Shown: positions 18,240 through 27,254, numbered from the stretch's first letter. The stretch is 64,000 nt of DNA from Arcticibacter sp041902385 (GCF_041902385.1 NZ_CP169244.1:1984001-2048000), one strand, 5' to 3'. The notes: generated from the letters alone by a model not told the origin. A program made the numbers and translations.

Positions 18240-18776
18240 ATGAGCAACGTTAAATATATATTAGGCCATTTTGAAGATCCTGATGAAATGATGCATGGCA
18301 TTGAAAAGCTTCAGGAAAATAACATAGGCATTTACGATGTTTATACTCCGATGCCTATCCACGGGATTGAGGAAAAGCTGGGCTACAAGCGCTCCCGCCT
18401 GCCAATCGCGGCGTTCTGCTTCGGCATCACCGGAACCATCACAGCCATCTCCATGATTTACTACATGCTGGTATATGACTGGCCGATGAATATCGGGGGA
18501 AAGCCTGCGTTCGCGATGCCGGATTTTGTGCCGGTAACGTTCGAGTTGACGGTTCTTTTTGCCGCATATGGTATGATGTTCACGTTCTTCTACGCTAACC
18601 ATTTCTTCCCGGGGCGTGCGCCTCGGGTAATGGATCTCAGGGCTACTGATGACCGCTTCGTCATTGCGATAGACGCGAAGGCAAATCCCTACCATGATAA
18701 AATTGAAGATCTTTTAAAGAATGCCGGCGCTGTAGAAGTGAAGCATAATGAAAGGAAATATGTTAGTTATGAATAA
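18240..18776 (+). CDS. actD: Alternative complex III subunit ActD (DUF3341)
   Basis: A 178-residue protein of the DUF3341 family, the ActD subunit. It has an N-terminal cytoplasmic domain (GHFEDPDEMMHGIEKL, IYDVYTPMPIHGIE) followed by two hydrophobic helices near residues 58-80 and 100-120, then a short soluble tail. ActD interacts with the membrane subunits in known complexes. Its stop codon region overlaps the start of actE, which implies coupled translation. Confidence 0.93.
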   Translation: MSNVKYILGHFEDPDEMMHGIEKLQENNIGIYDVYTPMPIHGIEEKLGYKRSRLPIAAFCFGITGTITAISMIYYMLVYDWPMNIGGKPAFAMPDFVPVTFELTVLFAAYGMMFTFFYANHFFPGRAPRVMDLRATDDRFVIAIDAKANPYHDKIEDLLKNAGAVEVKHNERKYVSYE

Positions 18777-19356
18777 GCTCAGGATAATAAGTGCCGCGGT
18801 CCTCACGGTTGCTGTAGCAGCTGGTCTTACTTCCTGTGGCGACAAGAAAAGTCCGGGCCTGGAGTTTGCCCGTAATATGTACGATCCGATCGCTTATAAC
18901 CCCGATCAGCCAAACAAGAATTTTGCTAACGGTCAGACCGCTCAGCTTCCTCCTCCCGGAACAATGCCGGTTGGCTATGATCCGGTTACCGATATCTATC
19001 CGAACACACCTGAAGGTTATGAGGCTGCCAGTGCGAACCTGAAGAATCCCCTTCCTGCTACACAGCAAAACCTGGCGCAGGGAAGGACCCTTTACCTGCA
19101 TATGTGTTCTCATTGTCACGGTACTACGGGCCAGGGTGACGGACAGATCATTAAGCTCGAGAAGTTCCCTCCTCCGCCATCCTATTCAAAAGGTACTTCC
19201 TCACGTGGAGGGGCTATGAAGGACCTCACCGACGGAAAGATCTTCCATACGATCACATACGGGTTAAACCTGATGGGACCGCATCGTACACAACTTAGTC
19301 CTACGGAGAGATGGAAAATCGTTATGTACGTTCACGAATTGCAAAAACTTCAATAG
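18769..19356 (+). CDS. actE: Alternative complex III monohaem cytochrome c subunit ActE (lipoprotein)
   Basis: A 195-residue lipoprotein cytochrome c. The signal peptide ends in lipobox LTSC (about residues 21-24) and the haem motif is CSHCH at about residue 117. The later GPHRTQLSPTERWKIVMYV is typical of ActE. Start codons at 18748, 18760 and 18769 are in frame; 18769 gives a normal lipoprotein signal (MNKLRIISAAV) and I prefer it, although AAAGGA at 18751-18756 is better spaced for 18760. It overlaps actD by 8 nt. ActE is probably an exit or relay haem on the periplasmic side. Confidence 0.93.
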   Translation: MNKLRIISAAVLTVAVAAGLTSCGDKKSPGLEFARNMYDPIAYNPDQPNKNFANGQTAQLPPPGTMPVGYDPVTDIYPNTPEGYEAASANLKNPLPATQQNLAQGRTLYLHMCSHCHGTTGQGDGQIIKLEKFPPPPSYSKGTSSRGGAMKDLTDGKIFHTITYGLNLMGPHRTQLSPTERWKIVMYVHELQKLQ

Positions 19357-19372
19357 TTAATGTTTAAACCAA

Positions 19373-20596
19373 ATGGGAACTCACAATCATCATACACATA
19401 ATTTTACTCAGCAGTACGAATTCTCAGGTAAAGCAAAGACCTGGAGTTTGATTGCCATTGTGATCGGGGTCGCATCTGTCGGATTTGGGTTTTTAACTCA
19501 TGATTCAGTCCGCACGTTTGCCAACCTGCTTCTGATGGCGTATTATTTCACATCTGTGTGCGCAGCAGGGGCGTTCTTCCTGGCTCTGCAGTACGTGGCG
19601 CAGGCTGGATGGTCTGCCGGGCTGCTCCGGATTCCTCAGGCCTTTGCAAGGGTGCTGCCAATTGCGTCGGTTATCCTGATCCTGGTTTGTGTAGCGGGTC
19701 TGTTCAGTCACAACCTTTATCATCACTGGAATCATGAGGGCATCACAGATCCTTCCAGCCCTGAATACGATCCCATCATTGCTGGAAAGGCTGCTTATCT
19801 GAACGTTCCGTTTTTCGTGATCCGCCAGGTTGTCTTCCTGGGCATATACAGCATCTTTGCATTAACCCTCGCCAAATACTCAAACAATGAGGATCTCGAA
19901 GGCGGTTTGAGCAACTATAAAAAGAGTTTCAAGATTTCCGCTATCTTCCTTGTGATCTTCGGCTTTACTACACCGATCTGGTCGTTCGATACGATCATGT
20001 CGCTTGAAGCTCACTGGTTTTCTACCATGTTCGGCTGGTACAATTTCGCTGCCATGTGGGTAAGCGGCTTGTGTGTTATTACCATAACCGCCATTCTGCT
20101 TAAGAGAGCGGGATATATGAACTGGCTTAACGACAGCCATTTCCACGATCTTGGAAAGCTGGTGTTTGCATTCTCTATTTTCTGGACCTATGTGTGGTTT
20201 GCTCAGTTCCTTCTTACCTGGTACGCCAATATTCCCGAAGAGACGGTTTATTTCTACAAGAGATGGGAAGATAACTACAAGCCATGGTTCTGGCTGAATA
20301 TCGTGATCAACTTTGTTGCACCTGTTTTGATCCTGATGACAAGAGATGCCAAGCGGAGAACAAATACGTTGTTGTTTGTTTGTATCTTATTACTGTTAGG
20401 TCACTGGCTCGATTACTATATCATGGTGATGCCGGGGACAGTAGAGGAGCACCCTGCATTTGGTATCGTGGAAATTGGTACAGCGATTGGCTTTGCCGGG
20501 CTGTTCTCTTTCCTGATGCTGTCGAAATTAAGTACGAAGCCTCTTGTTCCGAAGAACCACCCGTTCCTGGAAGAGAGTCTGCATCACTCAATATAG
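19373..20596 (+). CDS. actF: Alternative complex III membrane subunit ActF
   Basis: ActF (407 residues) is the second large membrane subunit, related to ActC but more divergent. About ten hydrophobic helices are visible, the first (WSLIAIVIGVASVGFGFLT) starting near residue 24. A His-rich N-terminus (GTHNHHTHN) precedes it. The segment TPIWSFDTIMSLEAHWFST is characteristic of the family. It ends the act group; coxB follows after 42 nt without a visible terminator, so act and cox genes are probably one transcript. Confidence 0.93.
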   Translation: MGTHNHHTHNFTQQYEFSGKAKTWSLIAIVIGVASVGFGFLTHDSVRTFANLLLMAYYFTSVCAAGAFFLALQYVAQAGWSAGLLRIPQAFARVLPIASVILILVCVAGLFSHNLYHHWNHEGITDPSSPEYDPIIAGKAAYLNVPFFVIRQVVFLGIYSIFALTLAKYSNNEDLEGGLSNYKKSFKISAIFLVIFGFTTPIWSFDTIMSLEAHWFSTMFGWYNFAAMWVSGLCVITITAILLKRAGYMNWLNDSHFHDLGKLVFAFSIFWTYVWFAQFLLTWYANIPEETVYFYKRWEDNYKPWFWLNIVINFVAPVLILMTRDAKRRTNTLLFVCILLLLGHWLDYYIMVMPGTVEEHPAFGIVEIGTAIGFAGLFSFLMLSKLSTKPLVPKNHPFLEESLHHSI

Positions 20597-20638
20597 TATT
20601 AGCTTACAGAAGATTTAAGTAAAGAATTATTAAAAGAA

Positions 20639-21952
20639 ATGCGATTTAATAAGTTTTTTAAGCTCAGGAGTTTTTTTGCGGTACTTGTTCTTTGCTTACT
20701 GGTAAGCAGTTTACAGGTTGCTGCCCGGCAGGCGTCTCCGGCACAGGAAGGGGACCAGGTTGCTGCTGATACAGCACAGCAAATTAACTCTGCTACCGGT
20801 ACGATAGGCGATACCCCAACTTCGGTAGGGGAATCGGTCAATGACGATGAAAGTACGCTTGCAACGGCTGATGAAGTAGTGAAGGATACGGCCGTTTACA
20901 AATCGGCTGCATTCTATGTAATCCTGTTTGTACTGCTCTGTATTTTCCTGGGAGTGATTGGCAAAGTAATACGCGTTTATGAGCTCACCCGCGAGATTCA
21001 GGGCAAGCGTGGCACGGTTAACTGGAGCCATGTTCAGGCCTTCCTGTTTATTGTAGCGCTGGTAGCTCTGCTGGGTGGTACTTACTGGACGTATGAGACC
21101 TGGGGAAATGTTGCTTCTGGCCCTTCTGCTTCGGTACATGGCGAGCGCATCGACCAGATGATGATGGTGACTATCACGATCACTACTATTGTGTTTGTGA
21201 TCACGCAGGCCCTGCTGTTTACCTTCTCGTTCCGTTACAAAGGTTCTGAGAAGAGAAAGGCTTATTTCTATCCTCATAATAATGCGATAGAACGTCTCTG
21301 GACTATCATTCCTGCGCTGGTTCTGACTGCACTTGTTGTGTTCGGTTTCTTTACCTGGAGGAGTATCACCAATCCGCCCGATGAGGAGATGAAGAGAGCT
21401 TTATCGGTAGAGGTTACGGGCGAGCAGTTCAAGTGGAACGTGCGCTATGCAGGCAGTGACAATCAGCTCGGTGTAAGGAACTATAAGCTAACCACGCCGT
21501 TGAATACACTGGGGATCGACTTTACAGACAAGAAGAGCTGGGATGATAAGCTTGGAGGAGAGATTGTGCTTCCAAAAGGAAGGCCAGTGCGCTTTACCAT
21601 TAACTCAAAGGATATCCTTCATAGTTTTTACATTCCTGAGATGAGAGTTCAGATGAACGCGGTACCGGGAATGCCAACTTACTTCCAGTTCACTCCAAGG
21701 TTTACAACGGATGAAATGCGTGAGAAGACTGGTAATGCCGCATTCGACTTCGTATTATTGTGTAACAAGATCTGCGGCACCGGCCACTACAATATGCAGT
21801 ATAAGGTTAAAGTTGTGGACGAGAAAGAATATAACGAGTGGATTGCAAAGCAGCCTTTGTATTATAATGACGATGTGAAGAAAGAAATGCAGAAGCGGAT
21901 GGCTCAGGCTCCTGAAGGAGCTCCAGTTAATAATTTAGCGGTAAATAAATAA
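20639..21952 (+). CDS. coxB: Cytochrome c oxidase subunit II with CuA site
   Basis: Subunit II (437 residues) accepts electrons from cytochrome c at its dinuclear copper centre. The CuA ligands are visible near the C-terminus: the His in DILHSFYIPEM, then CNKICGTGHYNM (C-x3-C-x3-H-x2-M). The two standard transmembrane helices (around VTITITTIVFVITQALLF and IIPALVLTALVVFGFF) are preceded by a signal peptide, an acidic linker and two additional helices (near residues 92-112 and 131-150). The protein is therefore longer than the textbook form. There is no C-terminal cytochrome c domain. It sits between actF and coxA; direct contact with the Act complex through the N-terminal extension is a plausible inference. 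Confidence 0.95.
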   Translation: MRFNKFFKLRSFFAVLVLCLLVSSLQVAARQASPAQEGDQVAADTAQQINSATGTIGDTPTSVGESVNDDESTLATADEVVKDTAVYKSAAFYVILFVLLCIFLGVIGKVIRVYELTREIQGKRGTVNWSHVQAFLFIVALVALLGGTYWTYETWGNVASGPSASVHGERIDQMMMVTITITTIVFVITQALLFTFSFRYKGSEKRKAYFYPHNNAIERLWTIIPALVLTALVVFGFFTWRSITNPPDEEMKRALSVEVTGEQFKWNVRYAGSDNQLGVRNYKLTTPLNTLGIDFTDKKSWDDKLGGEIVLPKGRPVRFTINSKDILHSFYIPEMRVQMNAVPGMPTYFQFTPRFTTDEMREKTGNAAFDFVLLCNKICGTGHYNMQYKVKVVDEKEYNEWIAKQPLYYNDDVKKEMQKRMAQAPEGAPVNNLAVNK

Positions 21953-21969
21953 TCAGATAGGTCGAGAAT

Positions 21970-23871
21970 ATGTCAAGTACACCGATTCATCATACATTAG
22001 AACATTCAGGGCATCATCATGATGAACACCATCATGATCATCATCAGTCGTTTTTGACTAAATATGTATTTAGCCTTGACCATAAAATGATAGCCAAGCA
22101 GTTTCTGGTAACCGGTATCATCATGGCCGTTATCGGGATGCTGCTGTCGATCCTCTTCCGTATTCAGCTTGGATGGCCCGATCAAAGCTTTCCGCTGCTG
22201 GAGACTTTCCTCGGTAAATGGGCAGAGGGCGGAAGAATAAAGCCGGACTTTTATCTCGCGCTTGTTACCATTCACGGTACCATCATGGTATTCTTCGTGC
22301 TGACGGCGGGCCTGAGCGGAACGTTCAGCAATTTGCTCATTCCCTTACAGATCGGTGCCAGGGATATGGCTTCACCGCTTGTAAACATGTTGTCGTACTG
22401 GTTCTTCTTCCTGGCATCAGTCATCATGATTGCTTCTTTCTTTGTAGAGAGCGGACCGGCCAGCGCGGGGTGGACCATCTATCCTCCTCTTTCAGCTTTG
22501 CCTAAGGCAATTTCTGGTTCAGGAACCGGACAGACCCTTTGGCTGGTGAGTATGGTTTTATTTATTGCATCTTCACTCATGGGATCGCTGAATTATATCA
22601 GCACGATCCTGAATATGCGGACCAAAGGGATGGACCTGTGGAAGATGCCGCTTACGATCTGGGCCCTCTTCCTGACAGCTGTTCTCGGGGTACTTTCCTT
22701 CCCTGTGCTTGTTGCGGGCGTTGTGCTGCTGATCTTTGACCGCAGCGCTGGCACCAGTTTCTATTTGTCTGATATCGTGATACAAGGGCAGATCCTTCCG
22801 CAGCAGGGTGGTAGTCCGGTATTGTTCCAGCACTTATTCTGGTTCCTGGGACACCCTGAAGTGTATATTGTGATCATGCCTGCAATGGGTATCGCTTCTG
22901 AGGTGATGTCGGTTAATGCGCGTAAGCCAATCTTCGGTTATCACGCGATGGTTTATTCTCTTATCGGTATTACGGTGCTTTCCTTCATCGTGTGGGGACA
23001 CCACATGTTTGTCACTGGTATGAATCCGTTCCTGGGCGGGGTGTTCATGATTACCACCCTGATTATTGCGGTTCCGTCAGCGGTAAAGACGTTTAACTGG
23101 CTGGCTACTCTCTGGCGCGGTAATATCCGTTTTACGCCAGCTATGATGTTTGCCATCGGTATGGTGTCACTGTTTATCTCAGGCGGTCTGACCGGTATCT
23201 TCCTTGGAAATGCATCTCTGGATATTAATCTTCATGATACTTATTTCGTTGTAGCTCACTTCCACCTGGTAATGGGATCGGCAGCGATCTTTGGAATGCT
23301 CTGCGGAGTATACCACTGGTTCCCTAAGATGTATGGCAGAATGATGGATGAGAAGCTTGCTTATCTTCATTTCTGGCTAACTTTCCTCGGTGCGTATCTG
23401 GTGTTCTTCCCGATGCACTTCATGGGGCTGGACGGCGTTCCCCGTCGTTACTACGCATTCACCGAGTTTGAATTCATGAAGGAGTGGCTGACGGTTAACA
23501 AATTTGTATCATGGGCTGCAATTATGGCGGCTCTCGGTCAGATAGCATTCTTATGGAACTTCTTCCATTCGATCTTTTATGGTAAGAAGGCAACTCAGAA
23601 TCCATGGCAGGCCAACACACTTGAATGGACGACTCCGGTTGAGCACCTTCACGGAAACTGGCCAGGCGAAATTCCTTCTGTCTACAGATGGCCTTATGAC
23701 TACAGTAAACCAGGTCATGATGAGGACTTCATTCTTCAGTCTACTCCGTTGTCTGAGACCATGAGCTCCAATCTGCCTCATGATTTTGAAGGCAATCCGG
23801 AGGCAGAGCGTATTCAGCTTGAGTGGCAAAAGAATAACGAAGCCAATAAGAAGACCGAAGCGGGCTTCTGA
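21970..23871 (+). CDS. coxA: Cytochrome c oxidase subunit I
   Basis: Subunit I (633 residues) holds the low-spin haem and the haem-copper centre where oxygen is reduced. Key motifs are HGTIMVFFV (haem ligand region), FWFLGHPEVYIVIMP (CuB His and the cross-linked Tyr), WGHHMFVTGM (the two further CuB His) and HDTYFVVAHFHLVMG (high- and low-spin haem ligands). The Glu of a typical A-family D-channel is present in the GHPEVY context. The N-terminal 25 residues are unusually histidine-rich (HSGHHHDEHHHDHHQ). It lies 17 nt after coxB and is followed by two hairpins (23887-23922 and 23942-23963). Confidence 0.97.
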   Translation: MSSTPIHHTLEHSGHHHDEHHHDHHQSFLTKYVFSLDHKMIAKQFLVTGIIMAVIGMLLSILFRIQLGWPDQSFPLLETFLGKWAEGGRIKPDFYLALVTIHGTIMVFFVLTAGLSGTFSNLLIPLQIGARDMASPLVNMLSYWFFFLASVIMIASFFVESGPASAGWTIYPPLSALPKAISGSGTGQTLWLVSMVLFIASSLMGSLNYISTILNMRTKGMDLWKMPLTIWALFLTAVLGVLSFPVLVAGVVLLIFDRSAGTSFYLSDIVIQGQILPQQGGSPVLFQHLFWFLGHPEVYIVIMPAMGIASEVMSVNARKPIFGYHAMVYSLIGITVLSFIVWGHHMFVTGMNPFLGGVFMITTLIIAVPSAVKTFNWLATLWRGNIRFTPAMMFAIGMVSLFISGGLTGIFLGNASLDINLHDTYFVVAHFHLVMGSAAIFGMLCGVYHWFPKMYGRMMDEKLAYLHFWLTFLGAYLVFFPMHFMGLDGVPRRYYAFTEFEFMKEWLTVNKFVSWAAIMAALGQIAFLWNFFHSIFYGKKATQNPWQANTLEWTTPVEHLHGNWPGEIPSVYRWPYDYSKPGHDEDFILQSTPLSETMSSNLPHDFEGNPEAERIQLEWQKNNEANKKTEAGF

Positions 23872-23886
23872 TACAAAATAGTTTAC

Positions 23887-23922
23887 AGGGGTACCCAATT
23901 GTGTGAAATTAAGGGTGCCCCT
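23887..23922 (+). terminator. Hairpin after coxA, possible attenuator
   Basis: AGGGGTACCC (23887-23896) pairs with GGGTGCCCCT (23913-23922) with one G-T pair and a 16-nt loop, starting 15 nt after the coxA stop. No T tract follows (CTTATCTC), so it may process or attenuate the transcript rather than end it. Confidence 0.5.
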
Positions 23923-23941
23923 CTTATCTCAAACAGAAATC

Positions 23942-23963
23942 AGTCGGGGCTTTAGTCCCGACT
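23942..23963. repeat. REP-like palindrome between coxA and ctaB
   Basis: AGTCGGGGC-TTTA-GTCCCGACT forms a 9-bp stem with one G-T pair and a 4-nt loop. GTCGGGACTAAAGTCCCGAC-type palindromes are scattered as REP-like elements in many genomes, from memory. Only this copy was found in the window. Confidence 0.45.
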
Positions 23964-23980
23964 TGTCTAATAGAAATACC

Positions 23981-24901
23981 ATGCAGGAAGTAGCATCAGA
24001 TTTAAATATTAGTGTCAATAAGGTTGCGGAGGGAAGTTTTATATCTGACTTTAAAAAGCTGATTAAGCTACGTCTTACTTTTCTCGTTGTTTTCTCTGCT
24101 TCTGTTTCGTTTCTGATTGGCAGCCGGGAGCAGGAGCTGGTGACATGGAGTAACTGGCTTATGCTCACCATCGGCGGCTTCCTCGTGACCGGTGCGGCAA
24201 ACGGGTTTAACGAAATTATTGAGAAGGATCTGGATAAGCTGATGAGCAGGACAAGCGATCGGCCGATTCCTGCCGGAAGGATGACCACCGGGCAGGCCCT
24301 TGTCCTTAGCCTTTCCATGGGGTTGGTCGGGACACTTGTTTTGATGAGGCTGAACGTGCTTACGGGTGTGCTCGCCTTGTTTTCTATTCTTCTCTATGCT
24401 TTCGTTTACACACCGTCGAAGCGGAAGAGTCCCGTCGCCGCCTTTATAGGAGCTTTTCCCGGAGCGCTGCCGCCACTGATCGGGTACTTTGCATCTTTCG
24501 ACCGGCCGCAGATTTCATGGGTTCCTATCGTATTATTTCTCATTCAGTTCGTTTGGCAGTTCCCTCATTTCTGGTCTATTGCATGGGTGCTGGACGATGA
24601 TTATAAGAAGGCCGGATTCAGGCTGCTGCCCTCTCAGAAAAGAGACAAGACAAGCGCCTGGTTTACTGCAGCTTCTACATTTATCCTGATTCCGGTTAGT
24701 TTGCTGCCCACCATTATGGGCTTTGGCGGATATACAGTCGGAGCGGTGTCCCTCATCTGCAGCCTTTTTTTCTGCTGGTATGGGATCAATCTATCCAGAA
24801 AACTGGATATTGCTTCGGCGAAACAGGTCATGTTTTGTTCGTTCATATACCTGCCTGTAGTGCAGTTAGTATTGTTGTTTGATTTTATTGTTAAAATATG
24901 A
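23981..24901 (+). CDS. ctaB: Protohaem IX farnesyltransferase (haem O synthase) CtaB
   Basis: CtaB farnesylates haem B to haem O, needed to make haem A for the oxidase encoded upstream. It is a UbiA-family integral membrane enzyme with about eight to nine helices. The first Asp-rich motif is in AANGFNEIIEKDLDKLMSRTSDRPIPAG and the second in SIAWVLDDDYKKAGF; YTPSKRKSP is also conserved. I choose ATG 23981 (306 residues, the usual length). An in-frame GTG at 23903 would place two hairpins inside the coding region. The gene overlaps the next by ATGA (24898-24901). No ctaA (haem A synthase) gene is present in the window. Confidence 0.94.
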   Translation: MQEVASDLNISVNKVAEGSFISDFKKLIKLRLTFLVVFSASVSFLIGSREQELVTWSNWLMLTIGGFLVTGAANGFNEIIEKDLDKLMSRTSDRPIPAGRMTTGQALVLSLSMGLVGTLVLMRLNVLTGVLALFSILLYAFVYTPSKRKSPVAAFIGAFPGALPPLIGYFASFDRPQISWVPIVLFLIQFVWQFPHFWSIAWVLDDDYKKAGFRLLPSQKRDKTSAWFTAASTFILIPVSLLPTIMGFGGYTVGAVSLICSLFFCWYGINLSRKLDIASAKQVMFCSFIYLPVVQLVLLFDFIVKI

Positions 24902-25485
24902 TTTCAGTTGCGGAGAAGCAGATGGAGCAGGATAAGTTGAACTTAAGGCCAAAGAAATTCCTGATGTGGTTGTTTGTGATCACCTCGTTCATGCTTTTTG
25001 CTGCTTTAACTAGCGGATACATCGTTTATACAGGTGGAAATCCTGCGAGAGGCCTTAAGATAGTATTGCCTCAGATATTTACGTACAGTACAGCCGTGAT
25101 CATCATTAGCAGTCTGACACTGGTCCAGGCCTCAAGAGCGGCAAAAGCTTTGCAGTTTAACAAGCAGAAGTTTTTCCTGCTTATCACGATCGCTCTGGGT
25201 CTTTTATTCGGTGCGATGCAGTTGTCCAGCTGGCAGTACTTTGTAGGACAGGGAGTGTACTTTGTTAATCCTAATGCGTCGCAGTCATTCCTCTATGTCT
25301 TTACAGGAGCGCATTTGCTTCATATTGCAGGAGGCTTGCTGATGCTTGTACATGCGTACTGGGCCAAGGTGAAGAATGTGCCGCAAGTAAAGAATCTGTT
25401 CAATTTGGAGCTTACATCCATCTTCTGGCACTTTCTTGGCTTGCTGTGGATATACCTATATGTTTTTTTACTATTGAACCAATAA
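24898..25485 (+). CDS. Cytochrome c oxidase subunit III-like protein (first copy)
   Basis: A 195-residue member of the subunit III family with five predicted helices. Typical features are LTSGYIVY in helix 1, SWQYF, FTGAHLLHIAGGLLML and the C-terminal FWHFLGLLWIYLYVFLLL. Subunit III stabilises the oxidase and supports proton uptake. It begins in the ATGA overlap with ctaB, so translation is coupled. It is shorter and more divergent than the next gene; two adjacent subunit III genes are common in this group of oxidase clusters. Confidence 0.88.
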   Translation: MISVAEKQMEQDKLNLRPKKFLMWLFVITSFMLFAALTSGYIVYTGGNPARGLKIVLPQIFTYSTAVIIISSLTLVQASRAAKALQFNKQKFFLLITIALGLLFGAMQLSSWQYFVGQGVYFVNPNASQSFLYVFTGAHLLHIAGGLLMLVHAYWAKVKNVPQVKNLFNLELTSIFWHFLGLLWIYLYVFLLLNQ

Positions 25486-25493
25486 ATTGAAAA

Positions 25494-26183
25494 ATGAGTA
25501 CTACTGTTTCACAATTAGATGAAATTAAAACAGGAGCATGGAGCGGTGGCAAGTCGCCTTTAAATGCAGAGTACGGAAAGCTGATGATGTGGTTTTTCCT
25601 TCTGTCAGACGCTTTCACGTTCTCAGCTCTGTTGATTTTTTATGGGGCACAACGTTTCAGTAAGGTATCATGGCCTGATCCTGATGAAGTATTCCAGTCT
25701 ATTCCGGGAGTGGCTGATCACGGCTACCCGCTGGTTTTTGTGGGGATCATGACCTTTATTCTTATTATGAGCTCGGTCACCATGGTGCTGGCCGTTGAAG
25801 CCGGTCATAGGGGCTCAAAAAAGGAAGTTGTGAACTGGATGGTGCTTACTATCCTTGGTGGACTTGTTTTCCTGGGCTGCCAGGCCGGGGAGTGGGCTCA
25901 CCTGCACCACGAAGGGTACTGGTGGGGAAGTATTCCTGAACACTACAAAGGCGTCGATGTTGTGGGTGCCATGCAGTTCGCAAATCTGTTCTTCACTATT
26001 ACGGGATTCCACGGCTTCCACGTGTTTAGCGGCGTTGTCATTAATATTATCATCTTATTCATGACCCTCGGTAATGTGTTTGAAAAGAGAGGCACTTACC
26101 TGATGATTGAGAAGGTCGGCTTGTACTGGCACTTCGTGGATCTGGTTTGGGTTTTTGTCTTTACGTTTTTCTATCTGGTTTAA
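25494..26183 (+). CDS. Cytochrome c oxidase subunit III (second copy)
   Basis: A 229-residue subunit III family protein with five helices: FFLLSDAFTFSALLIFYGA near residue 33, then MTFILIMSSVTMVLAVEAG, LGGLVFLGCQAGEW, FTITGFHGFHVFSGVVINI, and the final GLYWHFVDLVWVFVFTFFYL, which is the family end. The Glu in GCQAGEWAHL corresponds to the usual helix 3 region. It follows the first copy after 8 nt and precedes the subunit IV gene by 18 nt. Confidence 0.92.
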   Translation: MSTTVSQLDEIKTGAWSGGKSPLNAEYGKLMMWFFLLSDAFTFSALLIFYGAQRFSKVSWPDPDEVFQSIPGVADHGYPLVFVGIMTFILIMSSVTMVLAVEAGHRGSKKEVVNWMVLTILGGLVFLGCQAGEWAHLHHEGYWWGSIPEHYKGVDVVGAMQFANLFFTITGFHGFHVFSGVVINIIILFMTLGNVFEKRGTYLMIEKVGLYWHFVDLVWVFVFTFFYLV

Positions 26184-26201
26184 CTTTAGGAGTCTTAAGA
26201 A

Positions 26202-26549
26202 ATGGCATCAGAACAACATACAAACGGACATGAGCATGCAGAACATGCGAGTATGTCGAAAGGGAAGATCTGGCAGGTATTCTTTTACCTGCTTGGTATT
26301 ACGGCCCTTGAATTCTTTATTGCGCTGGTATTGGTTCATAAAGGAATTATTCCTCATGGGATTGCGAACTTCACCTATATTGTGCTGACACTTTTGAAGG
26401 CTTATTATATTGTTGCATATTTCATGCACCTGAAGTTTGAGAGCATGACTTTAATCACGACCATTGTCGTATCTCTTATATTTATTGTGTATCTCATTAT
26501 CCTCGTCCTTAACGAGGGCTCCTACCTGCACGTACACATGAATCAATGA
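26202..26549 (+). CDS. Cytochrome c oxidase subunit IV-like protein
   Basis: A 115-residue membrane protein of the prokaryotic COX4 family, a small accessory oxidase subunit. It has a His-rich N-terminus (EQHTNGHEHAEHA) and three hydrophobic helices: FFYLLGITALEFFIALVLV, IVLTLLKAYYIVAYFMHL and IVVSLIFIVYLIILVLN. The motif KAYYIVAYFMHLKFE is characteristic. Its stop overlaps the sco start by 4 nt (ATGA at 26546). Confidence 0.9.
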   Translation: MASEQHTNGHEHAEHASMSKGKIWQVFFYLLGITALEFFIALVLVHKGIIPHGIANFTYIVLTLLKAYYIVAYFMHLKFESMTLITTIVVSLIFIVYLIILVLNEGSYLHVHMNQ

Positions 26550-27235
26550 GCAGAACATCTTTAAAGAAAGTGTTAATCCTGGCATCTATTCTAGCGGTGC
26601 CGGGATTTTTGTATTTTTTACTCCAGGATAAGGGGAAGAACAGGTACAGGCCCCTTAAGATCTTCGGTCCCAAGGAGGTAGCAGCTACCTTTCATTATAA
26701 ACGGGGCAAAAAGATACCCGATACTATTTATCATCAGGTAGCCCCTTTCCACCTGGTTGATCAGTCTGCAGCAGCAGTTGCCTATCCTGAAGATACTACT
26801 CAGATCGCTATTTTTAATTTTTTCTATACCTCCTGCGCTTCCTGCGCGCGTGCAAACGAAAGTATGGCATCGGTAGCGCGGGACTATCTGAAGAACAAAC
26901 GCGTTCATTTCTACTCCGTCTCAGTTGATCCTTTGAAGGATCAGCCTGAGGTGCTGTCAGTGTATTCAAAACAATACGGGATTCCGATGTCGAAATGGAC
27001 TTTCCTGACGGGGGACAGGGGTACGATATACACCTGGGCGAAGAGGGAGTTTCTGGTCGACGTTTACAGGGCCGACAGTTCTGCTGTCATCCACAGGCCG
27101 CTTTTGATCCTGGTTGACACGAAAAGGCGCATTCGTGGCTTTTATGAGGCTACGAGCAAGGAGCAGGTTGATAAGCTGCGTGATGAAATAAAGGTTCTGA
27201 TTGCTGAGGAATTGCGGCAAGTTGCCGATCTTTAG
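26546..27235 (+). CDS. SCO1/SenC family copper chaperone
   Basis: A 229-residue protein anchored by one N-terminal helix (residues ~9-23) with a periplasmic thioredoxin-like domain. The copper-binding site is C-x2-C in FYTSCASCARANE; a later His is present in HRPLLILVDTKRRIRG. Sco proteins deliver copper to the CuA site of subunit II and maintain its thiols. The gene starts in the ATGA overlap with the subunit IV gene. The canonical motif is C-x3-C with a proline between; here the spacing is two (CASC), a mild departure worth noting. Confidence 0.88.
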   Translation: MSRTSLKKVLILASILAVPGFLYFLLQDKGKNRYRPLKIFGPKEVAATFHYKRGKKIPDTIYHQVAPFHLVDQSAAAVAYPEDTTQIAIFNFFYTSCASCARANESMASVARDYLKNKRVHFYSVSVDPLKDQPEVLSVYSKQYGIPMSKWTFLTGDRGTIYTWAKREFLVDVYRADSSAVIHRPLLILVDTKRRIRGFYEATSKEQVDKLRDEIKVLIAEELRQVADL

Positions 27236-27254
27236 CGATCCAAATAATTCGTAC

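Noticed and set aside
18748..18768. Earlier start for actE inside actD
   Set aside because: The extra residues lie before a good lipoprotein signal and do not look like part of it; ATG 18769 is preferred, although 18760 is possible.
22006..22275. Frame opposite the coxA start rich in Met and Ile
   Set aside because: It is the antisense of the His-rich N-terminus (CAT/ATG symmetry) and not a gene.
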